Assembly (NCBI RefSeq): GCF_000282195.1
Contig: NZ_AKJT01000043.1
Span: 1-49,682 of the forward strand
Origin: Pseudomonas sp. GM18
GTDB lineage: Bacteria > Pseudomonadota > Gammaproteobacteria > Pseudomonadales > Pseudomonadaceae
DNA: 49,682 nt
Direction of reading: 5' to 3'
Below, piece after piece: positions 16,438 to 26,918 of the stretch (position 1 is its first letter; each line of letters begins with the position of its first letter). Made by a program: the position numbers and the translations under genes. The notes beneath the pieces were generated by a model. It saw only the letters and a program-made list of their open reading frames with translations, ran no database searches and was not told the DNA's origin.

Positions 16438-17141
16438 AGCAACACATCCAGCCGCCGATCGACCACCATTTCTTCGTGGGTCAAGCGCACGCCATACGCC
16501 AGTACTTCGACTCCACACGCCACCGCTTCACGCAACGCAGCTGCGTAGGCCGAATCGATTTCTTCGGCAGGACGTACCGCGTCGATCCCTGTCAGGTTCA
16601 CGCAATACAACTGCACTGCGCGAATCCCGTCCCTGGCCAAATGCGCCAGTTCGCGCAAATGCTTGGCCCCTCGCTGGGTCACCGCGTCAGGAAATGCCGC
16701 CACCGCCGAGCCATCGAAGCCCAGGGTGACGCTTTTGACTTCCACATAAGCCGGCCCGCCCGGGTAATCGAGACGAAAATCGATGCGGCTGCTTTCCTGA
16801 CCGTAGGCCACTTCGCGCTTCAGTTCGGTAAAGCCGTTCAACTCGGTGATGACGCCGGCCTGCAACGCCTCCTCGATCAAACCGTTAGCGCGCCCGGTGT
16901 TCACGCAGAACAGCCGCCCCTGTGGGGTTTCGCCAACTTCCCAAGTGCCGGGCAACTTGCGCTTGGGGTCGGTGGAGCGGCTAAACCAGACTTGCCCGCC
17001 CTCGACCTGGCAATTAAGCATCGAGCCGGTGTTCGGGCAGTGAATGGTCAGCAACTCGCCACCAACGGTTTCGATATCGGCGAGAAAACGCTTGTAACGA
17101 CGAATCAAGCGACCTTCTTCAAGGGGAGGATGAAAACGCAT
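16434..17141 (-). CDS. sfsA: SfsA family protein
   Basis: 235 residues, full length for the family first named as a sugar-fermentation stimulator in E. coli. It has an OB-like N-terminal half ([24 protein letters not shown]) and a nuclease-like C-terminal half ([22 protein letters not shown] with acidic and Lys residues of a PD-(D/E)XK-type core). The molecular role is not settled. The ATG shares one base with the aminotransferase stop, and the two are probably cotranscribed. Confidence 0.92.
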   Translation of the reverse strand: MRFHPPLEEGRLIRRYKRFLADIETVGGELLTIHCPNTGSMLNCQVEGGQVWFSRSTDPKRKLPGTWEVGETPQGRLFCVNTGRANGLIEEALQAGVITELNGFTELKREVAYGQESSRIDFRLDYPGGPAYVEVKSVTLGFDGSAVAAFPDAVTQRGAKHLRELAHLARDGIRAVQLYCVNLTGIDAVRPAEEIDSAYAAALREAVACGVEVLAYGVRLTHEEMVVDRRLDVLL

Positions 17142-18313
17142 CAGCCTTGCCAGCTCTTCAAACCGCGGGCGATCCGCTCGACTGCTTCTTGCAAGCGCGG
17201 AAGGCTTTGGGTGTAGGCAAACCGCACATGATGCCCGGCCTGATGACGCCCGAAGTCCAGGCCCGGGGTAATTGCAACGTGCTCGGTTTCGAGGAAGTGC
17301 CGGCAGAACGCGAAGGCATCGCCGCCGAACTTGCTGATATCGGCGTACAGATAGAACGCGCCTTCCGGTTCAACGGCGATGCCGAAACCCAACTCCCGCA
17401 GGGCTGGCAGCAGGAAGTCACGACGTCGACCGAACTCGGCGCGGCGTTCCTCGAAAATGCTGATGGTGGCGGGTTCGAAACAGGCCAATGCGGCGTGCTG
17501 GGCCATGCTCGGCGCGCTGATGTAGAGGTTCTGGGCGAGCTTCTCCAGCTCACCGACCGCCGCTTCAGGCGCGACCAGCCAACCAAGGCGCCAACCGGTC
17601 ATGCCGAAATACTTGGAAAAACTATTGAGGACGAAGGCACTGTCATCCACTTCCAGCACGCTGGCCGCATCCGTGCCGTAAGTCAGGCCATGGTAGATCT
17701 CGTCAACCACCAAATGACCGTGACGGGCCTTGATCGCCGTGGACAGCCCGGCCAGTTCATCGCGGGTCAGGATGGTCCCGGTGGGGTTGGCCGGCGATGC
17801 CACCAGAGCGCCGACGCTGTCGTGATCCCAGTGACGCGCGACCAGGTCCGGGGTCAGCTGATAACGCACGTCCGGGCCCACCGGCACCAGTTGCGCCGCG
17901 CCTTCCACCAGGCGCAGGAAGTGCCGGTTGCACGGGTAACCCGGGTCGGCCAGCAGCCAGTGCTTGCCCGGGTCCACCAGCAATGCACTGGCCAACAGCA
18001 ATGCGCCTGAACCGCCAGGCGTGATCAGGATGCGCTGCGGATCAATGTTCAACCCGTAACGCTGCTGATAAAAGCCCGAAATGGCTTCACGCAGCTCGGG
18101 AATGCCACGGGCGGCGGTGTAACGGGTCTTCCCCGCCGTCAGCGCGGCCTGGCCGGCCTGGATGATCGGCTCGGCGGTGGTGAAGTCCGGCTCGCCGATT
18201 TCCAGGTGAATCACGTCGTGGCCGGCCGCTTGCAGCTCGTTGGCCCGCGCCAGCAGGGCCATGACGTGGAACGGTTCGATAGCGCGACTGCGCGCACTGT
18301 AGGACAGAGCCAT
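17141..18313 (-). CDS. Class I/II pyridoxal-phosphate aminotransferase
   Basis: 390 residues of fold type I. The PLP-binding lysine is in [16 protein letters not shown], with upstream SPANPTG and VVDEIYHGL and a C-terminal phosphate/carboxylate Arg near HHVRFAYTQ. The N-terminus [10 protein letters not shown] is typical of aspartate/aromatic-type enzymes. The amino-acid substrate cannot be told from sequence. It lies upstream of and overlaps sfsA. Confidence 0.9.
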   Translation of the reverse strand: MALSYSARSRAIEPFHVMALLARANELQAAGHDVIHLEIGEPDFTTAEPIIQAGQAALTAGKTRYTAARGIPELREAISGFYQQRYGLNIDPQRILITPGGSGALLLASALLVDPGKHWLLADPGYPCNRHFLRLVEGAAQLVPVGPDVRYQLTPDLVARHWDHDSVGALVASPANPTGTILTRDELAGLSTAIKARHGHLVVDEIYHGLTYGTDAASVLEVDDSAFVLNSFSKYFGMTGWRLGWLVAPEAAVGELEKLAQNLYISAPSMAQHAALACFEPATISIFEERRAEFGRRRDFLLPALRELGFGIAVEPEGAFYLYADISKFGGDAFAFCRHFLETEHVAITPGLDFGRHQAGHHVRFAYTQSLPRLQEAVERIARGLKSWQG

Positions 18314-18648
18314 TAGCCTTCCTTACAACGGGGGAAAAGAATTGATTCTACCCAAGCGCAGGAACGAGCGAGAGTCTAAAGCGGTCAGAGCCCATATTAT
18401 GCTGGTCTCAATCGATTCAAGCGTATGTCTCAGGTTTGACTAAAATCAATAATTGATCAGGTCTCCTTAGCCACCAGACGAAGCTTTGCAATCTTTTGCA
18501 AGCACCACGGGCCGCGGGCTCGACATCCGGGAGTAGCGCGGTCCGATTTGATCTGGTAAGTTCGCCCGCTTGCAGCCGCAGGGCCGGCAGGTGTCGGTGA
18601 TGGAGCAATCCTGCGCAATGGATTACAAGAGTAGAGGCGGTCCATTTC
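18314..18648. other. Intergenic region between aminotransferase and dksA
   Basis: 335 bases with no supportable gene. It must hold the divergent promoters for the aminotransferase/sfsA pair and for dksA. A perfect odd palindrome ATCAAT-a-ATTGAT lies at 18445-18457, just after TTGACT (18437-18442). On the minus strand TAATAT near 18396-18401 could be a -10 for the aminotransferase. All of these are tentative. Confidence 0.4.
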
Positions 18649-19092
18649 ATGCCCACCCAAGCAAAGCAACAGCAGCAACAGTCGATCAGCGGTTTCGAAC
18701 CTTACGTTCCGACCCCGGGCGAAGAGTACATGGGCGCCCCCATGCGCGCGCACTTCACCAAGATCCTGACCAAGTGGAAACTGGACTTGATGCAGGAAGT
18801 CGACCGCACTGTTGATCACATGAAAGACGAAGCGGCCAACTTCCCTGACCCGGCCGACCGGGCCAGCCAGGAAGAAGAGTTCGCCCTCGAACTGCGTGCC
18901 CGCGATCGCGAGCGCAAGCTGATCAAGAAAATCGACAAGACGCTGCAACTGATCGAAGACGAAGAGTACGGCTGGTGCGACTCCTGTGGCATCGAGATCG
19001 GCATCAAGCGCCTCGAAGCCCGTCCTACAGCCGACATGTGCGTTGACTGCAAGAACCTGGCGGAAATCAAGGAAAAGCAAGTCGGCAAATAA
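18649..19092 (+). CDS. dksA: RNA polymerase-binding transcription factor DksA
   Basis: Binds the RNA polymerase secondary channel and, with ppGpp, inhibits rRNA promoters and activates amino-acid promoters. 147 residues: a globular N-terminus, a coiled coil (about 35-105) whose tip carries the key acidic residues (DPADRAS, residues 67-73), and a Zn finger with Cys110, Cys113, Cys131 and Cys134. All four cysteines are present, so this is the Zn-containing paralogue. A strong terminator separates it from gluQ. Confidence 0.97.
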   Translation: MPTQAKQQQQQSISGFEPYVPTPGEEYMGAPMRAHFTKILTKWKLDLMQEVDRTVDHMKDEAANFPDPADRASQEEEFALELRARDRERKLIKKIDKTLQLIEDEEYGWCDSCGIEIGIKRLEARPTADMCVDCKNLAEIKEKQVGK

Positions 19093-19110
19093 TTCCGACT
19101 TGAACGAAGA

Positions 19111-19140
19111 ACGGAGCGTGCGAACGCTCCGTTTTTGTTT
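19111..19140 (+). terminator. Intrinsic terminator between dksA and gluQ
   Basis: ACGGAGCGT-gcga-ACGCTCCGT (19111-19132) followed by a T-rich tail. A terminator between dksA and gluQ is also known in enterobacteria, limiting gluQ expression. Confidence 0.88.
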
Positions 19141-19232
19141 CTGACATTTGCTGATATTTGTTACGACTTCAACATCGCCGAAGGCGGCTTCAAGCCGTGT
19201 TCAAAACGATTGGACAGCCTGACATCGCCCTT

Positions 19233-20129
19233 ATGACCGCCATCGCCTCTTCCGCCTACATCGGGCGCTTCGCCCCCACGCCCAGCGGGCATCTGCATTT
19301 CGGCTCTCTGGTCGCAGCACTGGCCTCGTACCTCGACGCCCGTTCGGTCGGTGGTCGCTGGCTGGTGCGCATGGAGGATCTCGATCCGCCACGTGAGGAG
19401 CCCGGCGCTCAGGCGGCGATACTCAAGGCGCTGGAAAGCTACGGTTTCGAGTGGGATGGCGAGATGGTCCGACAGAGTGACCGGCACGCGGTCTACGCCG
19501 AGGTCCTCAATCGCCTGTTCAGCCAGGGCCTGGCCTATGCGTGCACCTGCTCGCGCAAGCAACTGGAGCCGTATCACGGCATCTATCCCGGGTTCTGCCG
19601 CAACGCGGGACACGGCACCGAAAATGCGGCAATCCGCGTGCGCGTACCGGAACTGGAATACCACTTTATCGACCGGGTGCAGGGCGAATTCCGTCAACAC
19701 CTGGGCCGCGAGGTGGGTGACTTCGTGATTCGTCGCCGTGACGGGCTCTACGCCTATCAATTGGCGGTGGTGCTGGACGATGCCTGGCAAGGCATCACTG
19801 ATATCGTGCGCGGCGCCGATCTGCTGGACTCCACGCCACGCCAGCTCTATCTGCAAGAACTGCTCGGCCTGCCGCAACCGCGCTACCTGCACATCCCGCT
19901 GATTACCCAGCCGGACGGCCACAAACTCGGCAAATCCTATCGCTCGCCGCCGCTGGCCGAAGATCAGGCCACGCCGCTGTTGCTGCGCGCATTGCGGGCG
20001 CTGGGGCACAATCCTGTTACCGAACTGAATGACGCTACGCCACGGGAAGTGCTGAATTGGGGCATTGCCCACTGGGATGCGTCGCTGATCCCGCGCACAC
20101 TGACGCTGCCCGAAGCACAACTGCAGTGA
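19233..20129 (+). CDS. gluQ: Glutamyl-Q tRNA(Asp) synthetase
   Basis: Attaches glutamate to the queuosine base of tRNA-Asp; it is a truncated glutamyl-tRNA synthetase without an anticodon-binding domain. I took the ATG at 19233 (298 residues), since RFAPTPSGHLHFGSL then falls at residues 12-26 as usual. A zinc-binding stretch runs CTCSRKQL to GFCR, and KLGKS stands in for KMSKS. It lies downstream of dksA, the conserved order. Confidence 0.94.
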   Translation: MTAIASSAYIGRFAPTPSGHLHFGSLVAALASYLDARSVGGRWLVRMEDLDPPREEPGAQAAILKALESYGFEWDGEMVRQSDRHAVYAEVLNRLFSQGLAYACTCSRKQLEPYHGIYPGFCRNAGHGTENAAIRVRVPELEYHFIDRVQGEFRQHLGREVGDFVIRRRDGLYAYQLAVVLDDAWQGITDIVRGADLLDSTPRQLYLQELLGLPQPRYLHIPLITQPDGHKLGKSYRSPPLAEDQATPLLLRALRALGHNPVTELNDATPREVLNWGIAHWDASLIPRTLTLPEAQLQ

Positions 20130-20206
20130 TGCCACTTGCAGTGGCGCACCCATCCGTTACCATCGCCGCACGTTTTCGGGCACGCGCATAAAAGAGAGAG
20201 GCCGGG

Positions 20207-20383
20207 ATGTACATCTATCGCTTGGTCCTGCTCCTGGTAGTGGGGATTTATCTGTTCTCCCCGGCCATCATGGATTGGTGGATCGACGCCACTGGCGCCT
20301 GGTATCGCCCTTATTTGCTCTGGCTGATTCTGATCGTCGTGACCTTCATCCTGCAGAGCCAAAAAGATGCCGATGAGCTTTAG
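20207..20383 (+). CDS. cbrX: CbrX, small membrane protein upstream of cbrA
   Basis: 58 residues, almost all hydrophobic: one membrane segment at about 4-20 (LVLLLVVGIYLFSPAIM) and a second at about 36-51 (LLWLILIVVTFIL), joined by a Trp-rich loop and ending in a charged tail. The position is that reported for CbrX in Pseudomonas, where it is cotranscribed and translationally coupled with cbrA. Here its last 17 bases overlap the cbrA reading frame. A GGCCGGG site lies before the ATG. Confidence 0.85.
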   Translation: MYIYRLVLLLVVGIYLFSPAIMDWWIDATGAWYRPYLLWLILIVVTFILQSQKDADEL

Positions 20384-23321
20384 CCTGACCCAGATGATCC
20401 TGATCAGCGCCGCGTACCTGGCGGTGCTGTTCGGCGTGGCCTGGATCAGCGAACGGGGGATGATCCCCCGGGCGATCATTCGCCACCCGCTGACGTACAC
20501 CCTGTCGCTGGGCGTTTATGCCAGTGCCTGGGCGTTTTACGGCACGGTGGGCCTGGCCTATCAGTACGGCTACGGTTTTCTGTCCAGCTACCTCGGGGTT
20601 TCCGGGGCGTTTCTGCTGGCGCCGGTGCTTTTGTACCCGATCCTGAAGATCACCCGCACTTACCAACTCTCGTCGCTGGCCGACCTGTTCGCGTTCCGCT
20701 TCCGCAGCACCTGGGCCGGTGCGCTGACGACGATTTTCATGCTGGTCGGCGTGCTGCCGTTGCTGGCATTGCAGATTCAGGCGGTGGCCGACTCCATCAG
20801 CATCCTCACCCGCGAGCCGGTGCAGCATCGCGTGGCCCTGAGTTTCTGCGCACTGATTACGCTGTTCACGATTTTCTTCGGCTCGCGCCACATCGCCACC
20901 CGCGAGAAGCATGAAGGCCTGGTGTTCGCGATTGCCTTCGAGTCGGTGATCAAGCTGATCGCGATTGGCGGCGTCGGCCTGTATGCGCTGTATGGCGTGT
21001 TCGATGGCCCGCAACAGCTGGAACTGTGGCTGCTGCAAAACCAGACCGCCCTCGCCGCCCTGCACACGCCACTGCAGGAAGGACCATGGCGCACATTGCT
21101 GCTGGTGTTCTTCGCCTCGGCGATCGTCATGCCGCACATGTACCACATGACCTTTACCGAAAACCTCAACCCGCGCTCGCTGGTCAGCGCGAGCTGGGGC
21201 TTGCCGCTGTTCCTGCTGCTGATGAGCCTGGCAGTGCCGTTGATTCTCTGGGCCGGGCTGAAACTCGGTGCCACCACCAATCCGGAATATTTCACCCTGG
21301 GCATCGGCATCGCCGCCAATAGCAAAGCCCTGGCGCTGTTGGCGTATGTCGGTGGATTGTCGGCGGCCAGCGGGCTGATCATCGTTACTACGCTGGCGCT
21401 GTCCGGGATGGCACTGAACCATCTGGTGCTGCCGCTTTATCAGCCGCCGGCCGAGGGCAACATCTACCGCTGGCTGAAATGGACCCGCCGGGCGCTGATC
21501 GTCGCGATCATCATGGCCGGTTACGGGTTCTACCTGATGCTGGGCGCTGAACAGGACCTGGCCAACCTCGGCATCGTCGCCTTCGTCGCCACGTTGCAGT
21601 TTCTGCCGGGGGTGTTGTCGGTGCTGTACTGGCCGACCGCCAACCGTCGCGGCTTCATCGCAGGCTTGCTGGCGGGGATTCTGGTGTGGCTGGTGACCAT
21701 GCTGTTGCCGCTGGTCGGCAATCTGCAAGGCTTCTACATTCCGCTGCTGAACATGATTTACGTGCTGGACGACACCAGCTGGCACATGGCGGCGATTGCC
21801 TCGCTGGCCGCCAACGTGCTGATGTTCACCCTGATTTCACTGTTCACGAACGCCAGCCCCGAAGAGGCCAGCGCCGCAGAAGCCTGTGCGGTGGACAACG
21901 TTCGCCGCCCGCAACGCCGCGAACTGCATGCCGCCTCGCCTCAGGAATTCGCCACGCAACTGGCCAAACCACTGGGCGCCAAGGCCGCGCAGAAAGAAGT
22001 CGAACAAGCGCTGCGTGACCTTTATCTGCCGTTCGACGAACGCCGGCCTTACGCCTTGCGTCGTTTGCGTGACCGTATCGAAGCCAACCTCTCCGGCCTG
22101 ATGGGGCCGAGCGTGGCGCAGGACATGGTCGAAACCTTCCTGCCCTATAAGGCCGGCGGCGAAAACTACGTCACCGAAGACATCCACTTCATCGAAAGTC
22201 GCCTCGAGGACTACCACTCGCGCCTCACCGGCCTTGCCGCCGAACTCGATGCCCTGCGCCGCTACCACCGCCAGACCCTGCAGGAATTGCCGATGGGCGT
22301 GTGCTCGCTGGCCAAGGACCAGGAAATCCTCATGTGGAACAAAGCCATGGAGGAGCTGACCGGGATTGCCGCGCAGCGTGTGGTCGGTTCGCGCCTGAGC
22401 ACCATTGCCGATCCGTGGAAAGAGCTGCTGCAAGGCTTCATCAATCTGCCGGACGAACACTTGCACAAGCAGCACCTGGCCCTCGATGGCCAGACCCGCT
22501 GGCTGAACCTGCACAAAGCGGCGATCGACGAACCGCTGGCACCGGGTAACAGCGGCCTGGTGCTGCTGGTGGAGGACCTGACCGAAACCCAGATGCTCGA
22601 AGACAAACTGGTGCACTCCGAGCGCCTGGCCAGCATTGGTCGACTGGCGGCCGGCGTGGCCCATGAAATCGGCAACCCGATCACCGGCATTGCCTGTCTC
22701 GCGCAAAACCTGCGCGAAGAGCGTGAAGAAGACTCCGAACTCACGGAAATCAGCGGGCAGATCCTCGAGCAGACCAAACGCGTGTCACGCATCGTTCAGT
22801 CGCTGATGAGCTTCGCCCACGCGGGCGGTCATCAGCACAGCGACGAGCCCGTTTGTCTGGCGGAAGTGGCCCAGGATGCCATCGGCCTGCTGGCCTTGAA
22901 CCGGCGCAATTTCGAAGTACAGTTCTACAACCTGTGCGACCCCGATCACTGGGTCGAAGGCGACCCGCAGCGGCTCGCCCAGGTATTGATCAATCTGCTC
23001 TCAAACGCCCGTGATGCCTCGCCTCCGGGCAGTGCAGTGCGCGTCAAGAGCGAAGCCGGCGAACACACGGTCGATCTGATCGTCGAAGACGAAGGCAGCG
23101 GTATTCCCTCGAGCATCATGGACCGACTGTTCGAACCCTTCTTCACCACCAAGGATCCTGGCGAAGGCACCGGTCTGGGCCTTGCACTGGTCTATTCCAT
23201 CGTTGAAGAGCATTATGGACAAATCACCATCGACAGCCCGGCTGATGTTCAAAGCCAACGCGGCACCCGTATCCGGGTGACCTTACCGCGTCATGTCGAA
23301 GCGACGTCCGCTGTGAACTGA
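20367..23321 (+). CDS. cbrA: CbrA, transporter-linked sensor histidine kinase
   Basis: 984 residues. The N-terminal half is an SLC5-like sodium/solute symporter domain with about 13 membrane helices. Then come a STAC-type linker (about 520-610), a PAS domain, a HisKA domain with phospho-accepting His766 ([11 protein letters not shown]) and an HATPase_c domain ([25 protein letters not shown]). It activates CbrB and so carbon/nitrogen balance and histidine uptake. ATG codons at 20367 and 20373 are both possible starts. Neither has a strong ribosome site, consistent with coupling to cbrX. Confidence 0.95.
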   Translation: MPMSFSLTQMILISAAYLAVLFGVAWISERGMIPRAIIRHPLTYTLSLGVYASAWAFYGTVGLAYQYGYGFLSSYLGVSGAFLLAPVLLYPILKITRTYQLSSLADLFAFRFRSTWAGALTTIFMLVGVLPLLALQIQAVADSISILTREPVQHRVALSFCALITLFTIFFGSRHIATREKHEGLVFAIAFESVIKLIAIGGVGLYALYGVFDGPQQLELWLLQNQTALAALHTPLQEGPWRTLLLVFFASAIVMPHMYHMTFTENLNPRSLVSASWGLPLFLLLMSLAVPLILWAGLKLGATTNPEYFTLGIGIAANSKALALLAYVGGLSAASGLIIVTTLALSGMALNHLVLPLYQPPAEGNIYRWLKWTRRALIVAIIMAGYGFYLMLGAEQDLANLGIVAFVATLQFLPGVLSVLYWPTANRRGFIAGLLAGILVWLVTMLLPLVGNLQGFYIPLLNMIYVLDDTSWHMAAIASLAANVLMFTLISLFTNASPEEASAAEACAVDNVRRPQRRELHAASPQEFATQLAKPLGAKAAQKEVEQALRDLYLPFDERRPYALRRLRDRIEANLSGLMGPSVAQDMVETFLPYKAGGENYVTEDIHFIESRLEDYHSRLTGLAAELDALRRYHRQTLQELPMGVCSLAKDQEILMWNKAMEELTGIAAQRVVGSRLSTIADPWKELLQGFINLPDEHLHKQHLALDGQTRWLNLHKAAIDEPLAPGNSGLVLLVEDLTETQMLEDKLVHSERLASIGRLAAGVAHEIGNPITGIACLAQNLREEREEDSELTEISGQILEQTKRVSRIVQSLMSFAHAGGHQHSDEPVCLAEVAQDAIGLLALNRRNFEVQFYNLCDPDHWVEGDPQRLAQVLINLLSNARDASPPGSAVRVKSEAGEHTVDLIVEDEGSGIPSSIMDRLFEPFFTTKDPGEGTGLGLALVYSIVEEHYGQITIDSPADVQSQRGTRIRVTLPRHVEATSAVN

Positions 23322-23343
23322 GACCGTCGAGAGTATCGAATCA

Positions 23344-24783
23344 ATGCCGCACATTTTGATCGTCGAAGACGAAACAATTATCCGCTCCGCCTTGCGCCGT
23401 CTGCTGGAACGTAACCAGTACCAGGTCAGCGAAGCCGGATCCGTGCAGGAAGCACAAGAGCGTTTCAGCATTCCCACGTTTGACCTGATCGTCAGTGACC
23501 TGCGCCTGCCGGGCGCGCCGGGTACCGAGTTGATCAAACTTGGCCAGGGCACTCCGGTGCTGATCATGACCAGTTACGCCAGCCTGCGTTCGGCCGTCGA
23601 CTCCATGAAAATGGGCGCGGTGGACTACATCGCCAAGCCTTTCGATCACGACGAGATGCTCCAGGCCGTCGCGCGAATCCTGCGCGACCGGCAATCGGCG
23701 CAAGCCAGCGGTGAGCCGGTCGTCGGCAAAGCGTCCAATGGCGCCGCTGCCAAAAGCGGTGTCGACAACAGCAACGGCGAAATCGGCATTATCGGCTCTT
23801 GCCCGCCGATGCAGGACCTGTACAGCAAAATCCGTAAAGTCGCGCCGACCGATTCCAACGTCCTGATCCAGGGCGAATCCGGTACCGGTAAAGAACTGGT
23901 CGCACGCGCCCTGCACAACCTGTCCAAACGCGCCAAGGCGCCGATGATTTCGGTGAACTGCGCGGCCATCCCGGAAAGCCTGATCGAGTCCGAACTGTTC
24001 GGCCACGAAAAAGGCGCGTTCACCGGCGCCAGCGCCGGGCGTGCCGGGTTGGTGGAAGCGGCGGACGGCGGCACTTTGTTCCTCGATGAAATCGGTGAAC
24101 TGCCACTCGAAGCCCAGGCCCGCCTGCTGCGCGTATTGCAGGAAGGTGAAATCCGCCGGGTTGGCTCGGTCCAGTCGCAGAAGGTCGATGTACGCCTGAT
24201 CGCCGCGACCCACCGGGACCTCAAGAGTCTGGCGAAGATCGGCCAGTTCCGTGAAGACTTATATTACCGCCTCCACGTGATCGCCCTGAAACTGCCGGCC
24301 CTGCGCGAGCGCGGTGCGGACGTCAATGAAATTGCCAATGCCTTCCTGGCGCGACAGAGCGCGCGGGTCAACCGCACCGATCTGAAATTCGCCCTGGATG
24401 CCGAGCAGGCGATCCGGCATTACTCCTGGCCAGGTAACGTTCGTGAACTGGAAAACGCGGTTGAGCGTGCGGTGATTCTGTGCGAGAGCCCGGAGATTTC
24501 CGCCGAGCTGCTGGGTATCGACATCGAACTCAGCGATCTGGAAGACGACGACTTCATCGGCCTCGCGCCCCAGCAGGGCAACAACGCCGGTAACACCAGC
24601 CACGAACCGACCGAAGATTTGTCCCTGGAAGACTACTTCCAGCACTTCGTGCTCGAGCATCAGGATCACATGACCGAAACCGAACTGGCCCGCAAACTCG
24701 GGGTCAGTCGCAAATGCCTGTGGGAACGCCGCCAGCGCCTGGGCATCCCGCGGCGCAAGACCGGGGTGGCCAGCGAGAGCTGA
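23344..24783 (+). CDS. cbrB: CbrB, sigma54-dependent response regulator
   Basis: 479 residues of the NtrC type: a receiver domain with phospho-Asp52 (SDLRLPG), an AAA+ domain with Walker A GESGTGKE (about 177-184), sigma54-contact loop GAFTGA (about 224-229) and Walker [10 protein letters not shown], and a Fis-type helix-turn-helix at the C-terminus ([20 protein letters not shown]). It directly activates sigma54 promoters, notably crcZ immediately downstream. The gene starts 22 bases after cbrA. Confidence 0.96.
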   Translation: MPHILIVEDETIIRSALRRLLERNQYQVSEAGSVQEAQERFSIPTFDLIVSDLRLPGAPGTELIKLGQGTPVLIMTSYASLRSAVDSMKMGAVDYIAKPFDHDEMLQAVARILRDRQSAQASGEPVVGKASNGAAAKSGVDNSNGEIGIIGSCPPMQDLYSKIRKVAPTDSNVLIQGESGTGKELVARALHNLSKRAKAPMISVNCAAIPESLIESELFGHEKGAFTGASAGRAGLVEAADGGTLFLDEIGELPLEAQARLLRVLQEGEIRRVGSVQSQKVDVRLIAATHRDLKSLAKIGQFREDLYYRLHVIALKLPALRERGADVNEIANAFLARQSARVNRTDLKFALDAEQAIRHYSWPGNVRELENAVERAVILCESPEISAELLGIDIELSDLEDDDFIGLAPQQGNNAGNTSHEPTEDLSLEDYFQHFVLEHQDHMTETELARKLGVSRKCLWERRQRLGIPRRKTGVASES

Positions 24784-24858
24784 ACCACGCCTGTCGGATG
24801 TGTGGGTAACACGTGACATTGTGGAAAAACTGTTACCTCAGCTTTTTCACGTAACAGA

Positions 24859-24895
24859 AGCCGGGGCTTACGGTAACGAAGCCCCGGCTTTTTTT
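24859..24895 (+). terminator. Intrinsic terminator after cbrB
   Basis: AGCCGGGGCTT (24859-24869) pairs with AAGCCCCGGCT (24879-24889), followed by a run of seven to eight T residues. It isolates cbrXAB from crcZ. Confidence 0.9.
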
Positions 24896-24954
24896 GGCCT
24901 CGAAAAACACCATTAGCCCGCCTAACCCCTTGTTTTACTGGGCTTCACAAAAGT

Positions 24955-24970
24955 TGGCACGCACCCTGCT
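24955..24970 (+). promoter_or_regulatory. Sigma54 (-24/-12) promoter of crcZ
   Basis: TGGCACGCACCCTGCT has the invariant GG (24956-24957) and GC (24968-24969) ten bases apart. The predicted start is near 24981. CbrB binding sites are expected in the roughly 60 bases after the cbrB terminator, but I did not identify a clear palindrome. Confidence 0.88.
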
Positions 24971-24980
24971 ATATGTTCGG

Positions 24981-25350
24981 TACAAGAACAATAACAAGTA
25001 ATGCACAAGACAATAAAAATAAGACGAATCGACTCACGCACAATAAAAACAAGACGGCGAGAGGCGTAGCTAACTGATTCTTTTGGAGAGGCGTTGCATT
25101 TGGGGCTTGCCCCGCAACCAGGCCGAGAACAATAAAAAACTGTCTCAAGACAGTGCCTGAACTGGTTGGATCACACGATCATAGCAACACAGCGACCAAA
25201 GCAATCCGTTTGCTCTTGGCTCCCGATTGGGAGGGTCATGAAGGAAAACTTCATGGCGAGGGCGCTCAACAAAAACAAGAAGCCCGAAACCAATAATAAA
25301 AATAGAGCACGCAACTACTTCTGGGGGAGCTTCGGCTCCCCTTGTGGTTT
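24981..25350 (+). ncRNA. crcZ: CrcZ, Hfq/Crc-sequestering small RNA
   Basis: About 370 nt between cbrB and pcnB, the conserved position. It carries six A-rich AAnAAnAA-type (CA) motifs at about 24984-24998, 25011-25023, 25041-25053, 25128-25139, 25268-25281 and 25291-25303, separated by stem-loops such as TTTGGGGCTTGCCCCG. Such motifs bind the distal face of Hfq with Crc, so a high CrcZ level relieves translational repression of catabolic mRNAs. The 3' end is set by the GGGGAGC-ttcg-GCTCCCC hairpin. Confidence 0.93.
25324..25350 (+). terminator. Probable 3' terminator of crcZ
   Basis: GGGGAGC-ttcg-GCTCCCC (25324-25341) with an extra-stable tetraloop, followed by the interrupted T-tract TTGTGGTTT. 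Confidence 0.75.
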
Positions 25351-25514
25351 CTGGCGTTCAGCACTCTCGCTGCTACAAAACCGCCCCTTCAAGACATTCC
25401 CCTTCAAGCGCTTGCGCAGCTTCCTACACCATCCCCCGACTAAATGCTAGAATCCCCGCCCATCATGCGGTCATTCTTCGTTATGGCCGAACATTCCTTC
25501 AAACAGTGCATCCC

Positions 25515-26915
25515 ATGCTGAAGAAGCTGTTCCAGTCATTCCGTTCTCCCCTGCGTCGTACGCAACACATCCGCAGCACGCCAGAAGTGCTCAATAGCGG
25601 CCAACATTCGCTGCAAAAGGCGCAATTCAGCCGTTACGCGGTCAACATCGTCGAACGCTTGCAGAACGCCGGTTACCAGGCTTACCTGGTCGGCGGCTGT
25701 GTGCGTGACATGCTGCTCGGCATCACGCCGAAAGATTTCGACGTCGCCACCAGTGCCACCCCTGAACAGGTACGGGCCGAATTCCGCAACGCGCGGATCA
25801 TCGGTCGTCGCTTCAAACTGGTACATATCCACTTTGGCCGCGAAATCATCGAAGTCGCGACCTTCCGCGCCAATCACCCGCAAAACGACGAGGAGGAAGA
25901 CAGCAACCAGTCTTCCCGCAACGAAAGCGGGCGCATTCTGCGCGATAACGTCTACGGCACCCTGGAAGAAGACGCGCAACGCCGCGACTTCACCATCAAC
26001 GCCTTGTATTACGATCCGGTCAGCGAGCGCATTCTCGACTACGCCAATGGCGTACACGACATCCGCAATCACCTGATCCGCCTGATCGGCGATCCGAAGC
26101 AGCGCTACCAGGAAGACCCGGTGCGGATGCTGCGGGCCGTGCGTTTTGCCGCCAAGCTGAATTTCGGTATCGAGAAGCACAGCGCCCTGCCGATCCGCGA
26201 TCTGGCACCGATGCTGCGCGAGATTCCATCAGCCCGTCTGTTCGAAGAAGTGCTCAAGCTGTTCCTCTCCGGCCACGCCGCGGACACCTTCGAGATGCTG
26301 GTCGACCTGCAGCTGTTCGATCCGCTGTTCCCGGCCAGTGCCGAGGCGCTGGAATACAACCCGACGTACACCCACACGCTGATCAGTGAAGCGCTGATCA
26401 ACACGGACTTGCGGATCAAGCAGAACAAACCGGTCACCCCGGCATTCCTGTTTGCAGCATTACTGTGGCCTGCGCTGCCGGCCCGTGTGTTGCGCCTGCA
26501 GGAACGTGGCATGCCGCCGATTCCGGCGATGCAGGAAGCGGCGCACGAGTTGATTGCCGAACAGTGCCAGCGCATTGCGATTCCGAAACGCTTCACCATG
26601 CCGATCCGCGAGATCTGGGACATGCAGGAGCGTCTGCCACGGCGCAGCGGCAAGCGTGCCGACCTGTTGCTGGACAACCCGCGGTTCCGTGCCGGTTACG
26701 ACTTCCTGCTGCTTCGCGAAAGCGCCGGCGAACAGACCGACGGCCTGGGCGAATGGTGGACCGATTATCAGGACGCCAACGACAGCGAACGTCGGGACAT
26801 GATCCGCGACCTCAGCGGCAAGGACGACGGCAGCGGTGCTCCGCGCAAACGTCGCCGCAGTGGCGGTGCCAAGCGCAAACGCGCTGCCGGCGCCTCGAGC
26901 GCGACAGGCGAGTAA
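25515..26915 (+). CDS. pcnB: Poly(A) polymerase I
   Basis: Adds 3' poly(A) tails that mark RNAs for decay. The ATG at 25515 gives 466 residues; the open frame upstream runs back into crcZ. The class II nucleotidyltransferase core has LVGGCVRDMLLG and the catalytic carboxylates KDFDVATSA. RRDFTINALYY and a tRNA-nucleotidyltransferase-like RNA-binding domain follow, and a basic tail of about 25 residues (RKRRRSGG, KRKRAAG) is typical of PcnB. TGCTAGAAT at 25445-25453 could be an extended -10. Confidence 0.95.
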   Translation: MLKKLFQSFRSPLRRTQHIRSTPEVLNSGQHSLQKAQFSRYAVNIVERLQNAGYQAYLVGGCVRDMLLGITPKDFDVATSATPEQVRAEFRNARIIGRRFKLVHIHFGREIIEVATFRANHPQNDEEEDSNQSSRNESGRILRDNVYGTLEEDAQRRDFTINALYYDPVSERILDYANGVHDIRNHLIRLIGDPKQRYQEDPVRMLRAVRFAAKLNFGIEKHSALPIRDLAPMLREIPSARLFEEVLKLFLSGHAADTFEMLVDLQLFDPLFPASAEALEYNPTYTHTLISEALINTDLRIKQNKPVTPAFLFAALLWPALPARVLRLQERGMPPIPAMQEAAHELIAEQCQRIAIPKRFTMPIREIWDMQERLPRRSGKRADLLLDNPRFRAGYDFLLLRESAGEQTDGLGEWWTDYQDANDSERRDMIRDLSGKDDGSGAPRKRRRSGGAKRKRAAGASSATGE

Positions 26916-26918
26916 GCC

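Noticed and set aside
20346..21785. 479-residue minus-strand frame opposite cbrA
   Set aside because: Gln/Arg/His-rich antisense shadow of the cbrA membrane domain with no recognisable domain.
25166..25450. 94-residue frame inside crcZ
   Set aside because: The Lys/Asn-rich stretch is produced by the A-rich Hfq motifs of the RNA; CrcZ is non-coding.
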